A DNA stretch of 64,000 nucleotides from an uncultured Bacteroidales bacterium (GCA_902781045.1 CACZHT010000014.1:25843-89842), one strand, 5' to 3'; shown: positions 8,625 to 18,264, counted from the stretch's first letter. The notes: a model not told the origin generated them from the sequence alone. Numbers and translations are program-made.

Positions 8625-9110
8625 ATGAGAGAATTTTTCAAGAAGGTGATGCTCTTCTGCACAGGCTACACCTACAGCAACCTGTCGCGACTGTTCCTGC
8701 GCTTGTTTGTGGGCGTGATGTTCCTGCACGTGTGCGTGCGGCAGTTCCTTGACCTGGGCCATCTGTCCGCCGAGTTTCCGGGCTTCTGGGGAATGGCCCC
8801 CGACACCTCGATGACCCTGCTGCTCATCATCGAAGCCCTGTGTGCGGCATTCATCATTCTTGGGTTCCTTACCCGTCTGGCCGTCATACCGCCACTGGTG
8901 GTGATGAGTGTCGCCGAGGTGGTGGCCTACTCGTCCTACGACTCGGTCACCCCCACTCTGTTCACATTCCAGCCGGGCTATCCGGTGATGTTCATCGGCA
9001 TCTTGCTGTTCTTCCTCCTTTCAGGCCCGGGCAAGATTTCGCTGGACTACATCATCTCGGCCCACATCATCGAGACCAACGACGATAACGAAATCCTTGA
9101 GCGCGCTTAG
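8625..9110 (+). CDS. DoxX-family membrane protein
   Basis: A 161-residue integral membrane protein with four predicted helices: [20 protein letters not shown] (about 24-43), [20 protein letters not shown] (67-86), a helix around [19 protein letters not shown], and [20 protein letters not shown] (118-137). The RLFVGVMF and [12 protein letters not shown] segments are DoxX-like. Substrate and role are unknown; some relatives act with quinone- or redox-linked systems. I use the ATG at 8625; a TTG three codons earlier lies in the repeat tract. mnmA begins two bases after the stop. Confidence 0.8.
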   Translation: MREFFKKVMLFCTGYTYSNLSRLFLRLFVGVMFLHVCVRQFLDLGHLSAEFPGFWGMAPDTSMTLLLIIEALCAAFIILGFLTRLAVIPPLVVMSVAEVVAYSSYDSVTPTLFTFQPGYPVMFIGILLFFLLSGPGKISLDYIISAHIIETNDDNEILERA

Positions 9111-9112
9111 TC

Positions 9113-10177
9113 ATGAAGATAGCGGTACTTATATCGGGGGGCGTTGACAGTGCTGTGGTCGTGCACCGTCTCGCCGAGCAGGGTCACGAGCTGCACCCGT
9201 TCTACATCCGCATCGGCATGGATGGTGATGAGGGCGACTGCAGCGCCGATGAGGACATCGAGATGTGTACGCTCATCTGCCGCAAGTATGGCCTGCGGCT
9301 CGAGGTTGTGTCGCTGCACCAGGAATACTGGGACAACGTGATGGACTATGCCCTGCGCACCGTCCAGGCTGGTCTGACACCCAACCCCGACATGATGTGC
9401 AACCGCATGATCAAATTTGGCTACTTTGAGCAGCGCTGGGGTCATGAGTTCGACATGACCGCTACCGGCCACTATGCCACCACCTGCGATGTGGACGGCA
9501 CCCGCTATCTGGCTACCGCCGCCGACCCGGTCAAAGATCAGACCGACTTTCTGGCTCAGATCACCTACGAGCAACTGTGTCACCTGATGTTCCCCATCGG
9601 GCACCTACCCAAGTCCGAAGTGCGCCGCATCGCCCTTGAGTCTCATCTGCCCAACGCCCAACGGCGCGACAGTCAGGGCATCTGTTTCCTGGGTCAGATC
9701 AACTACAACGACTTCATCCGCCGCCATCTGGGCGAGCGTCCCGGCCCCATCATCGAGTTGGAGTCCGGGCGCAAACTGGGCGAACACCGTGGCTATTGGT
9801 TCCACACCATCGGGCAGCGCAAGGGTCTGGGGCTGAGTGGAGGGCCATGGTACGTGGTCAAAAAGAACGTGCACGACAACGTCATCTACGTCAGCCAGGG
9901 CTACGGCACCGCCAAGCAGTATGGCCGCACCATCCACCTCGACGAGCTGCACTTCATCAGCGGCAACCCCTGGCAGAGTCATGACGGGCCGCACGACATC
10001 ATGTTCAAGAACCGCCACACCCCCACCCTGTTCGGTGGCCGTCTGACCCATGTTTCAGGCAGTGAATGGCGCATCGACAGCGATCACGACGTTCAGGGCA
10101 TCGCTCCCGGTCAGTTTGCTGTCATCTATGACTCTCAGGGCCATCTGTGCTACGGCAGCGGCGTGATTACCGGCTGA
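9113..10177 (+). CDS. mnmA: tRNA-specific 2-thiouridylase MnmA
   Basis: MnmA thiolates U34 of tRNA-Lys, -Glu and -Gln. The 354-residue protein has the PP-loop [14 protein letters not shown] at residues 7-20, the first catalytic Cys in [23 protein letters not shown], the second catalytic Cys in [17 protein letters not shown], and the tRNA-contacting [19 protein letters not shown]. The C-terminal beta-barrel domain is present. Bacteroidota often carry more than one MnmA-like protein, and this one keeps all catalytic residues. It follows DoxX by 2 bp. Confidence 0.95.
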   Translation: MKIAVLISGGVDSAVVVHRLAEQGHELHPFYIRIGMDGDEGDCSADEDIEMCTLICRKYGLRLEVVSLHQEYWDNVMDYALRTVQAGLTPNPDMMCNRMIKFGYFEQRWGHEFDMTATGHYATTCDVDGTRYLATAADPVKDQTDFLAQITYEQLCHLMFPIGHLPKSEVRRIALESHLPNAQRRDSQGICFLGQINYNDFIRRHLGERPGPIIELESGRKLGEHRGYWFHTIGQRKGLGLSGGPWYVVKKNVHDNVIYVSQGYGTAKQYGRTIHLDELHFISGNPWQSHDGPHDIMFKNRHTPTLFGGRLTHVSGSEWRIDSDHDVQGIAPGQFAVIYDSQGHLCYGSGVITG

Positions 10178-10210
10178 GCAGCGAGAGACAAGAAAACCAA
10201 TCGGTGTACT

Positions 10211-10227
10211 CCGAGACAGCGTCTCGG
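10211..10227. repeat. Short perfect hairpin upstream of the nuclease gene
   Basis: CCGAGAC and GTCTCGG pair across an AGC loop, 18 bp before the bifunctional nuclease start. It lacks a U-tract, so it is a weak terminator or leader structure at best. Confidence 0.4.
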
Positions 10228-10244
10228 ACAGCAAGAAACAAAGA

Positions 10245-10814
10245 ATGGAAAGAGTAGAACTTAAACTGCTGGGCATCACCCGCAACCAACTGCAGACCGG
10301 GGTCTACGCCATGCTCCTGGAGGAGAAAGGCGGCTCAATGCGTCTGCCCATCGTCCTCGGTGTAGCCGAGGCCCAGTCCATTGCCGTCAAGCTCGAGGGT
10401 GTCACCCCTCCCCGTCCTCTGACCCACGACCTGATGGTTAGCATCTTTCACCGCTTTGCCATCTTTCCCGAGCAGGTTGAGATTTACAGCTTTGAAAACG
10501 GCGTGTTCGCCTCACACATCCGCCTGACCGGCACCGACGGCACAACCCACGACCTGGATGCCCGCACGAGCGATGCAGTGGCCCTGGCAGTGCGTGTGGG
10601 TTGCCCCATCTATGTCGACCGCGCCATCCTGGACCGGGCTGGGTATGTGCCCGACGAGGACGGCGTGCCCATCACGCGACTCGACACGATGCCTCTGGAC
10701 GAGCTTCCGCTTGAGCGCCTAGAGGCACGTCTTCAGCAATGTGTTGATGACGAGGACTATGAACGCGCCGCCGAAATCAAAAAAATCATTGAGCAGAAGA
10801 CCCAACAATCGTGA
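10245..10814 (+). CDS. Bifunctional nuclease (DUF151) with C-terminal UVR motif
   Basis: A 189-residue member of the DNase/RNase domain family (DUF151). The N-terminal domain shows LPIVLGVAEAQSIAVKLEG and RPLTHDLMVSIFHRF, then DLDARTSDAVALAVRVGCPIY, all family hallmarks. The last 40 residues (LEARLQQCVDDEDYERAAEI) form a UvrB/UvrC-type helical hairpin, a fusion common in Bacteroidota. It probably acts on nucleic acid in the cytoplasm; a stress role is suggested by family members but not shown here. Confidence 0.92.
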   Translation: MERVELKLLGITRNQLQTGVYAMLLEEKGGSMRLPIVLGVAEAQSIAVKLEGVTPPRPLTHDLMVSIFHRFAIFPEQVEIYSFENGVFASHIRLTGTDGTTHDLDARTSDAVALAVRVGCPIYVDRAILDRAGYVPDEDGVPITRLDTMPLDELPLERLEARLQQCVDDEDYERAAEIKKIIEQKTQQS

Positions 10815-10823
10815 CATTTTCAT

Positions 10824-10831
10824 TACCTTTG
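10824..10831 (+). promoter_or_regulatory. TACCTTTG -7 box for the MFS permease
   Basis: TACCTTTGC matches the Bacteroidota -7 consensus and lies 36 bp before the permease start, just after the preceding stop codon. No clear -33 box was seen at ideal spacing. Confidence 0.55.
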
Positions 10832-10867
10832 CAACAAAGAACTAATAATCATTAATATTGCGCAATT

Positions 10868-12193
10868 ATGAAGAATATCAAACTTAGACTTATCGTGATG
10901 AACTTCCTGGAGTTCGCCGTCTGGGGAGCTTATCTCACCTGCATGGGCAACTACCTGGGCAAGGCCGGCATGGGCGGCGAGATCTCGTGGTTCTATGCCA
11001 TCCAGGGCATTGTGTCAATCTTTATGCCCACCATTATGGGCATCGTTGCTGACAAGTGGATTCAGCCCCAGCGTCTGCTGGGCATCTGCCACCTGCTGGC
11101 CGGCGCAGCCATGATTGGGCTGTTCATGATGGGCAGCAACGCTGCCGAGCCCAACAAGGCAGCCTTCATCACCCTGTATACGTTGAGCGTTGCTTTCTAT
11201 ATGCCCACCTTGGCGTTGAGCAACACCACGGCCTTCACCATCCTCAAGGACGCCGGCATGGACACGGTCAAGGACTTCCCTCCCATCCGCGTGTTTGGCA
11301 CCGTGGGTTTCATCGCCACGATGTGGTTTGTCAACTGTGCCACCCTCGATGGCGGCTTCTTCTTCACCCTTGCCGAGAACGCCAACAAGTTCCAGTACAC
11401 GCAGCACCAGTTCTTGGTGTCGGGTGTGTTGAGTGTGGTGCTGTTCGGCTACTGCATGACTCTGCCGCAATGCAAGATTCAACCCAAGCCTGCGCAGTCG
11501 TTGGCCGAGTCGTTTGGGCTTGATGCCTTCAAGCTGTTCAAGACCAAGAAGATGGCGTTGTTCTTCATCTTCTCGGCCCTGCTGGGCATGTCTCTGCAGG
11601 TGACCAACGGCTATGCCACTCCATTCCTGACCAGCTTCAAGGGGAGCCTGGACCCAGCGATGTCCAACTCGTTCGGTGCCAATAATGCCACGATGCTCAT
11701 CTCGCTGTCTCAGATTGCCGAGGCACTTTGCATCCTGCTCATCCCATTCTTCCTGCGCAAGTATGGCATCAAGGTGGTGATGCTTATCGCCATGTTTGCC
11801 TGGGTGTTGCGTTTCGGCTTCTTCGGTCTGGGCAATCCCGCCATGCCGGGCGTGTTGCTGTTCGTGCTGTCATGCCTGGTCTATGGCGTGGCATTCGACT
11901 TCTTCAACGTGTCGGGTGGTCTGTTTGTCGACAAGGAGTGTGACCCCAAGGTCAAAGCTTCGGCCCAGGGTCTGTTCATGCTCATGACCAACGGTCTGGG
12001 AGCCACCATCGGCACCCTGGCGGCAGGCAAGATCATCGACCACTACTGCCACTGGAACGAGGCCGGCTTCCTGGTGGGCAACACCGACACTGGCTGGCAG
12101 ACGGCCTGGTTCATCTTCGCCGGCTTTGCCCTGGTGGTGGCCGTGGCGTTCATGTTCCTGTTCCAGTACAAGCATGTCCCAGAGCAGAAATAG
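10868..12193 (+). CDS. MFS nucleoside:H+ symporter (NupG/XapB type)
   Basis: A 441-residue, 12-helix major facilitator protein. The N-terminus LIVMNFLEFAVWGAYLTCMG is the nucleoside:H+ symporter (NHS) hallmark. FPPIRVFGTVGFIATMW and the KASAQGLFMLMTNGLGATIG segment of the second half also match NupG/XapB. It probably imports purine or pyrimidine nucleosides across the inner membrane. It has its own promoter-like box at 10824, and rsmE follows 9 bp after the stop. Confidence 0.9.
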   Translation: MKNIKLRLIVMNFLEFAVWGAYLTCMGNYLGKAGMGGEISWFYAIQGIVSIFMPTIMGIVADKWIQPQRLLGICHLLAGAAMIGLFMMGSNAAEPNKAAFITLYTLSVAFYMPTLALSNTTAFTILKDAGMDTVKDFPPIRVFGTVGFIATMWFVNCATLDGGFFFTLAENANKFQYTQHQFLVSGVLSVVLFGYCMTLPQCKIQPKPAQSLAESFGLDAFKLFKTKKMALFFIFSALLGMSLQVTNGYATPFLTSFKGSLDPAMSNSFGANNATMLISLSQIAEALCILLIPFFLRKYGIKVVMLIAMFAWVLRFGFFGLGNPAMPGVLLFVLSCLVYGVAFDFFNVSGGLFVDKECDPKVKASAQGLFMLMTNGLGATIGTLAAGKIIDHYCHWNEAGFLVGNTDTGWQTAWFIFAGFALVVAVAFMFLFQYKHVPEQK

Positions 12194-12202
12194 CTTTAAT
12201 AA

Positions 12203-12931
12203 ATGAATCGTTTCTATCAACCTGACATAGCCACGACTCTCACGCTGGACGAGGACGAGTCGCGGCATGCCGTCAAGGTGCTTCGCCTGACCGCCGGCGA
12301 CCTCATCGAGGTGGTCGACGGCCAGGGCATGTGCTACAGAATGCGCATCACCCTGGCACATCCAAAGCGATGCGGTGTCGAGGTGGTCGAGTCAGTTGCC
12401 ACGCCCACCCACTGGGGGCATCAGATTGTGCTGGCCGTTGCCCCCACCAAGCACATCGACCGCCTGGAATGGGCCGTGGAGAAATGCACCGAGATGGGCA
12501 TTGACCGACTCATCCCCCTGCACGGCCACAACAGCGAGCGCACCGTTGTCAAGACCGAGCGCCTGCAACGCGTGATGGTCGCGGCGATGAAACAGTCGCT
12601 CGGTGCCACCCTGCCACAATGTGACGAGATGACACCGGTCATGCGGGTGATAGAGACCCCCTTCGACGGCCAGCGATTCATCGCCTACTGCGATGCGATG
12701 CTGCCGCGCGAGCAGCGCAAGGTGCTGGCCCGTGAATACAAGGCAGGCAGCGACGTGCAGGTGCTCATTGGCCCCGAGGGCGACTTCAGCCCCGAAGAGG
12801 TCGAGGCGGCCTTGCAGGCCGGGTTCACGCCAGTGACACTGGGCGAGAGCCGTCTGCGCACCGAGACTGCCGCCGTCATGGCCATCGCCACCATTCACAC
12901 CGTCGATCAGTTAATAGTTGACAGTTTATAG
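12203..12931 (+). CDS. rsmE: 16S rRNA (uracil-1498-N3)-methyltransferase RsmE
   Basis: RsmE methylates U1498 of 16S rRNA using SAM. The 242-residue protein has an N-terminal PUA-like domain (DESRHAVKVLRL, GDLIEVVDGQG) and a C-terminal SPOUT knot with KCTEMGIDRLIPL, IGPEGDFSPEEV and LGESRLRTETAAVMAIA. The last residues (QLIVDSL) and the stop are encoded by an AGTTAATAGTTGACAG repeat tract, so the natural C-terminus has been replaced or trimmed by the repeat. kdsA follows 17 bp later. Confidence 0.95.
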   Translation: MNRFYQPDIATTLTLDEDESRHAVKVLRLTAGDLIEVVDGQGMCYRMRITLAHPKRCGVEVVESVATPTHWGHQIVLAVAPTKHIDRLEWAVEKCTEMGIDRLIPLHGHNSERTVVKTERLQRVMVAAMKQSLGATLPQCDEMTPVMRVIETPFDGQRFIAYCDAMLPREQRKVLAREYKAGSDVQVLIGPEGDFSPEEVEAALQAGFTPVTLGESRLRTETAAVMAIATIHTVDQLIVDSL

Positions 12932-12948
12932 TTAATAGTTTTTGTGTG

Positions 12949-13755
12949 ATGATAAAACAACTGACATCTACCGAACAATTTTTTCTGCTTGCCGGTCCTT
13001 GCGTGATTGAGGGTGAGCAGATGGCCCTTGACATCGCCGAAAAAGCGATGAACATCACTACTCGTCTGGGTATACCCTATGTGTTCAAGGGCAGCTATCG
13101 CAAGGCCAACCGCTCACGCATCGACTCGTTCACGGGCATCGGCGACGAGAAGGCACTGAAAATCCTACGCAAGGTGCGCGAGACCTTCGGCATACCAGTC
13201 GTGACCGACATCCACACGGCCGAGGAGGCACCCATCGCAGCCCAATATGTCGACGTGCTGCAGATACCGGCCTTCCTGTGCCGGCAGACCGACCTACTGG
13301 TTGCCGCCGCCCACACCGGCCGCATGGTCAACATCAAGAAGGGTCAGTTCCTCTCGCCCGAAGCCATGCAGTTTGCCGTGCAGAAGGTGCGAGATGCCGG
13401 CAACGACGACGTGGCCATCACCGAGCGCGGCACCACCTTTGGCTACCAGGACCTGATGGTCGACTTCCGCGGGGTGAAGGTCATGCAGCAGTTTGCTCCC
13501 GTCATTGTCGACATCACCCACTCGCTGCAGCAGCCCAACCAGACTCGTGGCGTGACCGGCGGACTGCCCGAGTTCATTGAGTTGATGGCTCGCGCCAGCA
13601 TCGCCGTGGGTGCCGACGGTCTGTTCCTGGAGACGCACCAAGACCCCAGCGTGGCCAAGAGCGACGGAGCCAACATGCTGCGTCTGGACCTGCTTGAAGG
13701 CCTGCTCACACGCTGCGCCACACTGCGCCACACCGTCGCCAGTCTGGACCGCTGA
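12949..13755 (+). CDS. kdsA: 3-deoxy-D-manno-octulosonate 8-phosphate synthase
   Basis: KdsA condenses PEP with arabinose 5-phosphate to Kdo 8-phosphate for the LPS core. The 268-residue protein has the normal length, with FLLAGPCVIEGEQMALDIAE at the start, FKGSYRKANRSRIDSFTG, TDIHTAEEAP, QIPAFLCRQTDLL and the LFLETHQDPSVAKSDGANML C-terminal block. The Cys of FLCRQ does not by itself decide the metal class. The ATG at 12949 is preferred over the adjacent GTG. lpxH in the left operon serves the same envelope pathway. Confidence 0.97.
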   Translation: MIKQLTSTEQFFLLAGPCVIEGEQMALDIAEKAMNITTRLGIPYVFKGSYRKANRSRIDSFTGIGDEKALKILRKVRETFGIPVVTDIHTAEEAPIAAQYVDVLQIPAFLCRQTDLLVAAAHTGRMVNIKKGQFLSPEAMQFAVQKVRDAGNDDVAITERGTTFGYQDLMVDFRGVKVMQQFAPVIVDITHSLQQPNQTRGVTGGLPEFIELMARASIAVGADGLFLETHQDPSVAKSDGANMLRLDLLEGLLTRCATLRHTVASLDR

Positions 13756-13846
13756 ACCTCCAAATCATGAACGAGAGACAACAGACCACAGTTCACCTCC
13801 GAGCCGGCACAGTTGCTGCAGTGGGGCAGACATAACGACAAAAGGA

Positions 13847-13894
13847 CAAACCAAATGCCGCAATCAACGACAAAAGGACACGGCATTAGGTTTG
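13847..13894. repeat. Hairpin with 14-bp arms in the 415-bp gap after kdsA
   Basis: CAAACCAAATGCCG (13847-13860) pairs with CGGCATTAGGTTTG (13881-13894) with one mismatch. The loop contains a second copy of AACGACAAAAGGACA, which also occurs at 13834. A T-rich stretch follows, so a kdsA terminator is possible. The rest of 13756-14170 shows no coding sequence, only promoter-like boxes at 14056 and 14151. Confidence 0.5.
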
Positions 13895-14055
13895 TTGTTT
13901 TGTGCTCATGACTTTAGCCCCAGTAGCACCTCAAAAATTATTTTTTCGCGGGAGTGTGCGCCCCTGTCTCACAACGGCAACGCACATTAGCGCAAAAGAG
14001 CGTGATTTTCAAGTTTTTTTAGAACTCAAATGAGGTGTGTGCCACAAAAAAAACT

Positions 14056-14063
14056 TACCTTTG
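14056..14063 (+). promoter_or_regulatory. TACCTTTG -7 box upstream of the TPR gene
   Basis: TACCTTTGCA matches the Bacteroidota -7 consensus. It would give a leader of about 105 nt before the ATG at 14171. Confidence 0.45.
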
Positions 14064-14129
14064 CAAGATATTTTCGTCGTTGTGCCAGAAGCCGCCGATT
14101 TTGTGTTCTTTTTTAAACCTTATCGTGCT

Positions 14130-14158
14130 TTTGCGCCTCTAACAAAAAAATAACTTTG
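14130..14158 (+). promoter_or_regulatory. Proximal promoter of the TPR gene
   Basis: TTTG at 14130-14133 and TAACTTTG at 14151-14158 are 17 bp apart. The box is only 12 bp from the ATG at 14171, which implies a very short leader. Confidence 0.55.
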
Positions 14159-14170
14159 CAAAACAACATA

Positions 14171-15796
14171 ATGACAATGAAAAGAATCCTTTGGGCAGCC
14201 ATGCTTGCCCTGTGTGTCATCCAGTTGTCGGCCCAGACAGCCGATGATGACGAACGTGTGCGCCAGCGCATACAGACCGCCGTCATGGAGGTCTATGACA
14301 AGGCGGTAGCTGAGAATCCAGAAGACTATGACACGCGCTTTGCCCGCGCCAACCAGCTCTATCTCAACGGCGAATATCAGAAAGCCCTCGCCGATGCCGA
14401 CATCGTGCTGAGCCAGCTGCCGGCCAAGGAGAAAGAGATGCAGTTTGACACTCACATGCTGCGTGCCCGCGCCCTGGCCGACATGGGCAAGTATGAGGAC
14501 GAGGTCGAGGCCCTGCAGGCCGCCGCCGCCATCAATCCCCGCTCGATGGCACTGATTGACCTCATGGGCAAGGCCAGCTTCAACCTGGGCGACATGGATG
14601 CGGCCGAGCAGAACTTCAAGACCATCCTGCGCGACACGCCCATGAACTATGACGCCCACTACTGGCTGGCCCGCGTCGAGGTGGCTCGCAACAACTATGG
14701 CAAGGCCTACGACTATTGCGACAAGGCGGTGAACCTGTTCACCGCCAACCCCCAGGTCTACCTCAACCGTGCCGACATCCTGCTGCGCTCGCAGCAATAT
14801 GAGCAGGCAGCCCAAGACATGGTCTCGGCCTTGAGCGTGGGCAATGATGAGGGCAAAGCCATGCGTGCACTCATCGACATGAGCGATGAGCACTATGACG
14901 TGGTGATGAACATCCTGTCGTCGAGCAGCGACCAGGCTCCACGAGTGGGTATGTTCCAATATGTACGCGCCATGATAGCCATGCGCCAGAACCACTATGG
15001 CCAGGCATTGTGGAGCCTGAACCGCATCATCGACAACCAGCTCTATGACTACCACAGCATCTACTACTACCAGGCCCGCTGCCTGTTTGAGCTGGGCAAG
15101 TATGACGAAGCGCTGGCATCTGCCAACAAGGCCATAGCCATGCTTGACGAGAAAGCACTCGACTACTATATCCTCAAGGCTCGCATCGAGCAGTGCCTCA
15201 AGCAGACCGACGCTGCCCAAGCCACCCTGGACCAAGCGGCCAAGATGGTTCCGGACAGCAAGGAGGTGATGCTTGCCCAGGCTCGTCTGTTGACCGACCT
15301 TCGTGCCGACCAGAAGGCCCTTGATAAGCTGTCTGCCCTGCTCAAGGTTCACCCCAAGCATGCCGAGGCCCTGCTGCTCAAGGGCTGGATACAGAAGTAC
15401 CGTCAGAACAACCCCACAGCCGCCACCAAGACCTTCGCTCAAGTGCTGGACTGCGGCTGCGACATGAACAGTATGCGAGGCTTTGCCCTGCATGAGCTGG
15501 GCCGCGCCGACGAGGCTCGCCAGTGGGCCAACCAGATTATTCAGGACAATAGGATTGTTGGTGGTCAGAGCTATGTCATCGCCTCGGCACTGCTGAGCTG
15601 CATCGGCGACTTCGATGCCGGTGACAAGGACAAGTCGATTGACTACCTGCGCAGTGCGTTGGCCAACGGCTACGGGAGCGTGCATGAGCTGATGGACAAC
15701 GAGACACCCTACGTCAACCTCAAGCTCGTGCGCCGTTACCCGAACTTTCTGACCCTGATAGAGCAGAACAGCTCGAACTTCCAGGTCAAACGATAG
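14171..15796 (+). CDS. Exported tetratricopeptide-repeat protein
   Basis: A 541-residue protein with a signal peptide (MTMKRILWAAMLALCVIQLS, cleavage near AQT) followed by TPR units across nearly the whole length. Examples are DYDTRFARANQLYLNGEYQK, AALINP-type helices, YDAHYWLARVEVARNNYGKA, PQVYLNRADILLRSQQYEQ and HPKHAEALLLKGWIQKYRQ. The last ~100 residues contain a DCGCDMNSMRGFALHELGRA segment. No enzyme motif is visible, so it is probably a periplasmic or outer-membrane scaffold. It precedes a TamL-like gene by 34 bp, so the two may share a transcript. A TTG five codons upstream is not favoured. Confidence 0.85.
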   Translation: MTMKRILWAAMLALCVIQLSAQTADDDERVRQRIQTAVMEVYDKAVAENPEDYDTRFARANQLYLNGEYQKALADADIVLSQLPAKEKEMQFDTHMLRARALADMGKYEDEVEALQAAAAINPRSMALIDLMGKASFNLGDMDAAEQNFKTILRDTPMNYDAHYWLARVEVARNNYGKAYDYCDKAVNLFTANPQVYLNRADILLRSQQYEQAAQDMVSALSVGNDEGKAMRALIDMSDEHYDVVMNILSSSSDQAPRVGMFQYVRAMIAMRQNHYGQALWSLNRIIDNQLYDYHSIYYYQARCLFELGKYDEALASANKAIAMLDEKALDYYILKARIEQCLKQTDAAQATLDQAAKMVPDSKEVMLAQARLLTDLRADQKALDKLSALLKVHPKHAEALLLKGWIQKYRQNNPTAATKTFAQVLDCGCDMNSMRGFALHELGRADEARQWANQIIQDNRIVGGQSYVIASALLSCIGDFDAGDKDKSIDYLRSALANGYGSVHELMDNETPYVNLKLVRRYPNFLTLIEQNSSNFQVKR

Positions 15797-15830
15797 TTAA
15801 AAGTATATAGTTAACAGTCAATAGTTAAAG

Positions 15831-18203
15831 TTGGTTTTGTCGCAAGGCAAGAACACAACCGCTTGGTCGAGGCAACGACTCGGACAATGGGCACTGTGCA
15901 TAGTGCACTGTGCGCTGTGCATTGTCGCCGTGTCGTGTGCCTCGACAAAGCATGTTCCCCCTGGACAGTTGTTGCTTGACCGCACCCGCATCCACATCAA
16001 TGACGCTCAGCAACACAAGGATGTCGTCGCGTCGGACTTGTCCAACTATCTGCGGCAGACCGAGAATCACAAGGTGCTGGGCGGGATGAAGCTGCAACTG
16101 GCCATCTACAACCTGAGCGGTCGCGACTCCAGCAACTGGTTTAACCGCTGGATTCAGCGAGTGGGCTCGCCCCCTGTCATCTACGACAGCACACTCACCG
16201 AGGCCAGTGCCCACCAGCTGAACATGGCCTTGCGCAACCGGGGATACATGAACAACGAGGTGACCTATCATGTGGAGGCCGACAGTGTCAAGCGCAAGGC
16301 TCGTGTCGACTATGACATCACGCTGGGCGACCCCTATCGCATCCGTTCGATTGCCTTTAACATCAGTGACGACTCGCTGCGGCACATCATCCTGGCCGAC
16401 ACTGCCATGGCTCCCATCCATGTGGGTTCGTTGCTCGACCACAACAAGCTGGACCAATGGCGGCAAGAAATCACTCAGAGTCTGCGCCGCCACGGCTACT
16501 ATGCCTTCGGCAAGGAATATGTGACCTTTGACGCCGACACGGCAGCCGGCTCGCTTGAGGTCGACCTCACGCTCAACACACGCCTGCCCTATCACAGCGA
16601 TCGCATGCCCTACTACACCGAGCACCGCCCATTCTATGTGCGCAATGTGACCTACATCACCAACTTTGACCCCGTGCTGATGCACGACCACTACTTTGCG
16701 CCCGACACCACCCACTATGGTGGCCTGACCATACTGCACAATCACGAGACCTACTTGCGCTCTAAGGTCATCGACGAGTGCAACTTCATCACCCCAGGCC
16801 AGAAGTACAACGCCGCCGATATCGACCGCACCTACAAGGCACTTGGGCGCCTGGGCATCATCCGCTTCATCAACATCGACATGCGCCCTGTGGGCGAGGT
16901 GGACGGCAAGATTTGGCTGGACGCGTTCGTGCTGCTTCAGCCCGACAAGTCACAGGCCATCTCGGTCTCGCTCGAGGGGACAAACAGTGAGGGCGACCTG
17001 GGATTCGGCATCGGGCTAGACTACCAGCATCGCAACCTCATCAAGGGCTCAGAGAAGCTCAACGCCAAGTTCCGCATGAGTTATGAGAGCCTGTCAGGCA
17101 ACCTCAACGGGCTGATCAACAACAACTACTCGGAGTATGCCGCCGAGGTGGGCATCACCTATCCCAAATTCAAATTTCCGTTCTTGTCCAAGGAGTTCAA
17201 GCGCAAGATTCAAGCGTCGACCGAGTTGGCCGCCAGCTTCAACTACCAGACCCGCCCCGAGTACACCCGCATCATCGCCGGTGCCGCCTGGCGATATATC
17301 TGGAGTGAGCAGCAAGCCCGCTTGCGCCACACCTTTAATCTGGTGGACCTGAACTATGTGTACTTGCCCAAGAGCCGCATCAACTTTCTGGACAGCATCT
17401 CCAATCCACTGCTGCGCTACAGCTATGAGAATCACTTCATCATGCGCATGGGCTATAACTTCTACAAGACCAACAAGGTGCAACCAGGACCGCTGAACCG
17501 CGGCTTTCAGAGCAACCTCTATACCATCCGTGCCGCCGCCGAGACCGCCGGCAACCTGCTCTATGGCATCTCGAAGATTACCGGACAGAAGCATGAGGCC
17601 GATGACTCCTACAAGGTGTTCGGCATTCGTTACTCGCAGTATGTCAAAGCCGAGGCCGACTATGCTTTCACCCACTTCTTTAATCCCCGCCATTCAGTGG
17701 CCTTTCACGTGGGTGCCGGCATAGCTGTGCCCTACGGCAACAGCACGGTGCTTCCGTTCGAGAAACGCTTCTATGCCGGTGGAGCCAATGGCGTGCGCGG
17801 ATGGGGTGTGCGCACACTGGGGCCTGGCAGCTTCAATGCCTCCAAGTCGCAAAGTCGATTCATCCATCAGTGCGGTGACATCCGCCTGGACCTGAACCTG
17901 GAATATCGCGCCAAACTCTTCTGGGTCATCGAGCTGGGTCTGTTTATCGATGCGGGCAACATCTGGACCATCCGCGACTACGAGAACCAGCCAGGCGGAG
18001 TGTTCAGGTTCAACAAATTCTATGAGCAGATAGCACTAGCCTATGGTCTTGGCATCCGCCTGGACTTCAACTACTTTCTGTTGCGCGTCGACATGGGCAT
18101 GAAAGCGCACAACCCCGCCTCGGACCAGGAGCCTTGGCCTCTGACCCACCCTCGCTTCAAGCGCGACAGCGAGTTCCACTTCTCGGTGGGCTACCCCTTC
18201 TGA
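15831..18203 (+). CDS. TamL/BamA-family outer-membrane lipoprotein (Omp85)
   Basis: A 790-residue Omp85 protein. After a short leader, the lipobox region AVSCASTKHVPPGQLLLDRT resembles Bacteroidota TamL, a BamA-like lipoprotein partner of TamB. POTRA-like domains occupy roughly 50-360 (LSNYLRQTENHKVLGG, YNLSGRDSSNWFNRW), and a C-terminal 16-strand barrel ends in RDSEFHFSVGYPF, with the GANGVRGWGVRTLGPG signature of lid loop 6. No ATG is available: the frame opens with TTG at 15831 or 15837 just after a stop. The signal peptide is encoded by GTGCACTGTGC-type repeats. No tamB is in the window. Confidence 0.85.
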   Translation: MVLSQGKNTTAWSRQRLGQWALCIVHCALCIVAVSCASTKHVPPGQLLLDRTRIHINDAQQHKDVVASDLSNYLRQTENHKVLGGMKLQLAIYNLSGRDSSNWFNRWIQRVGSPPVIYDSTLTEASAHQLNMALRNRGYMNNEVTYHVEADSVKRKARVDYDITLGDPYRIRSIAFNISDDSLRHIILADTAMAPIHVGSLLDHNKLDQWRQEITQSLRRHGYYAFGKEYVTFDADTAAGSLEVDLTLNTRLPYHSDRMPYYTEHRPFYVRNVTYITNFDPVLMHDHYFAPDTTHYGGLTILHNHETYLRSKVIDECNFITPGQKYNAADIDRTYKALGRLGIIRFINIDMRPVGEVDGKIWLDAFVLLQPDKSQAISVSLEGTNSEGDLGFGIGLDYQHRNLIKGSEKLNAKFRMSYESLSGNLNGLINNNYSEYAAEVGITYPKFKFPFLSKEFKRKIQASTELAASFNYQTRPEYTRIIAGAAWRYIWSEQQARLRHTFNLVDLNYVYLPKSRINFLDSISNPLLRYSYENHFIMRMGYNFYKTNKVQPGPLNRGFQSNLYTIRAAAETAGNLLYGISKITGQKHEADDSYKVFGIRYSQYVKAEADYAFTHFFNPRHSVAFHVGAGIAVPYGNSTVLPFEKRFYAGGANGVRGWGVRTLGPGSFNASKSQSRFIHQCGDIRLDLNLEYRAKLFWVIELGLFIDAGNIWTIRDYENQPGGVFRFNKFYEQIALAYGLGIRLDFNYFLLRVDMGMKAHNPASDQEPWPLTHPRFKRDSEFHFSVGYPF

Positions 18204-18264
18204 GCTGCTGAGGCGCGTCAGAAATCAGAAAAAACTTATCGGAATGTTGCACACTCTGTGACGG

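Noticed and set aside
14120..15685. 521-residue minus-strand frame opposite the TPR gene
   Set aside because: Antisense shadow; His/Val/Gly-rich composition typical of reversed coding DNA.
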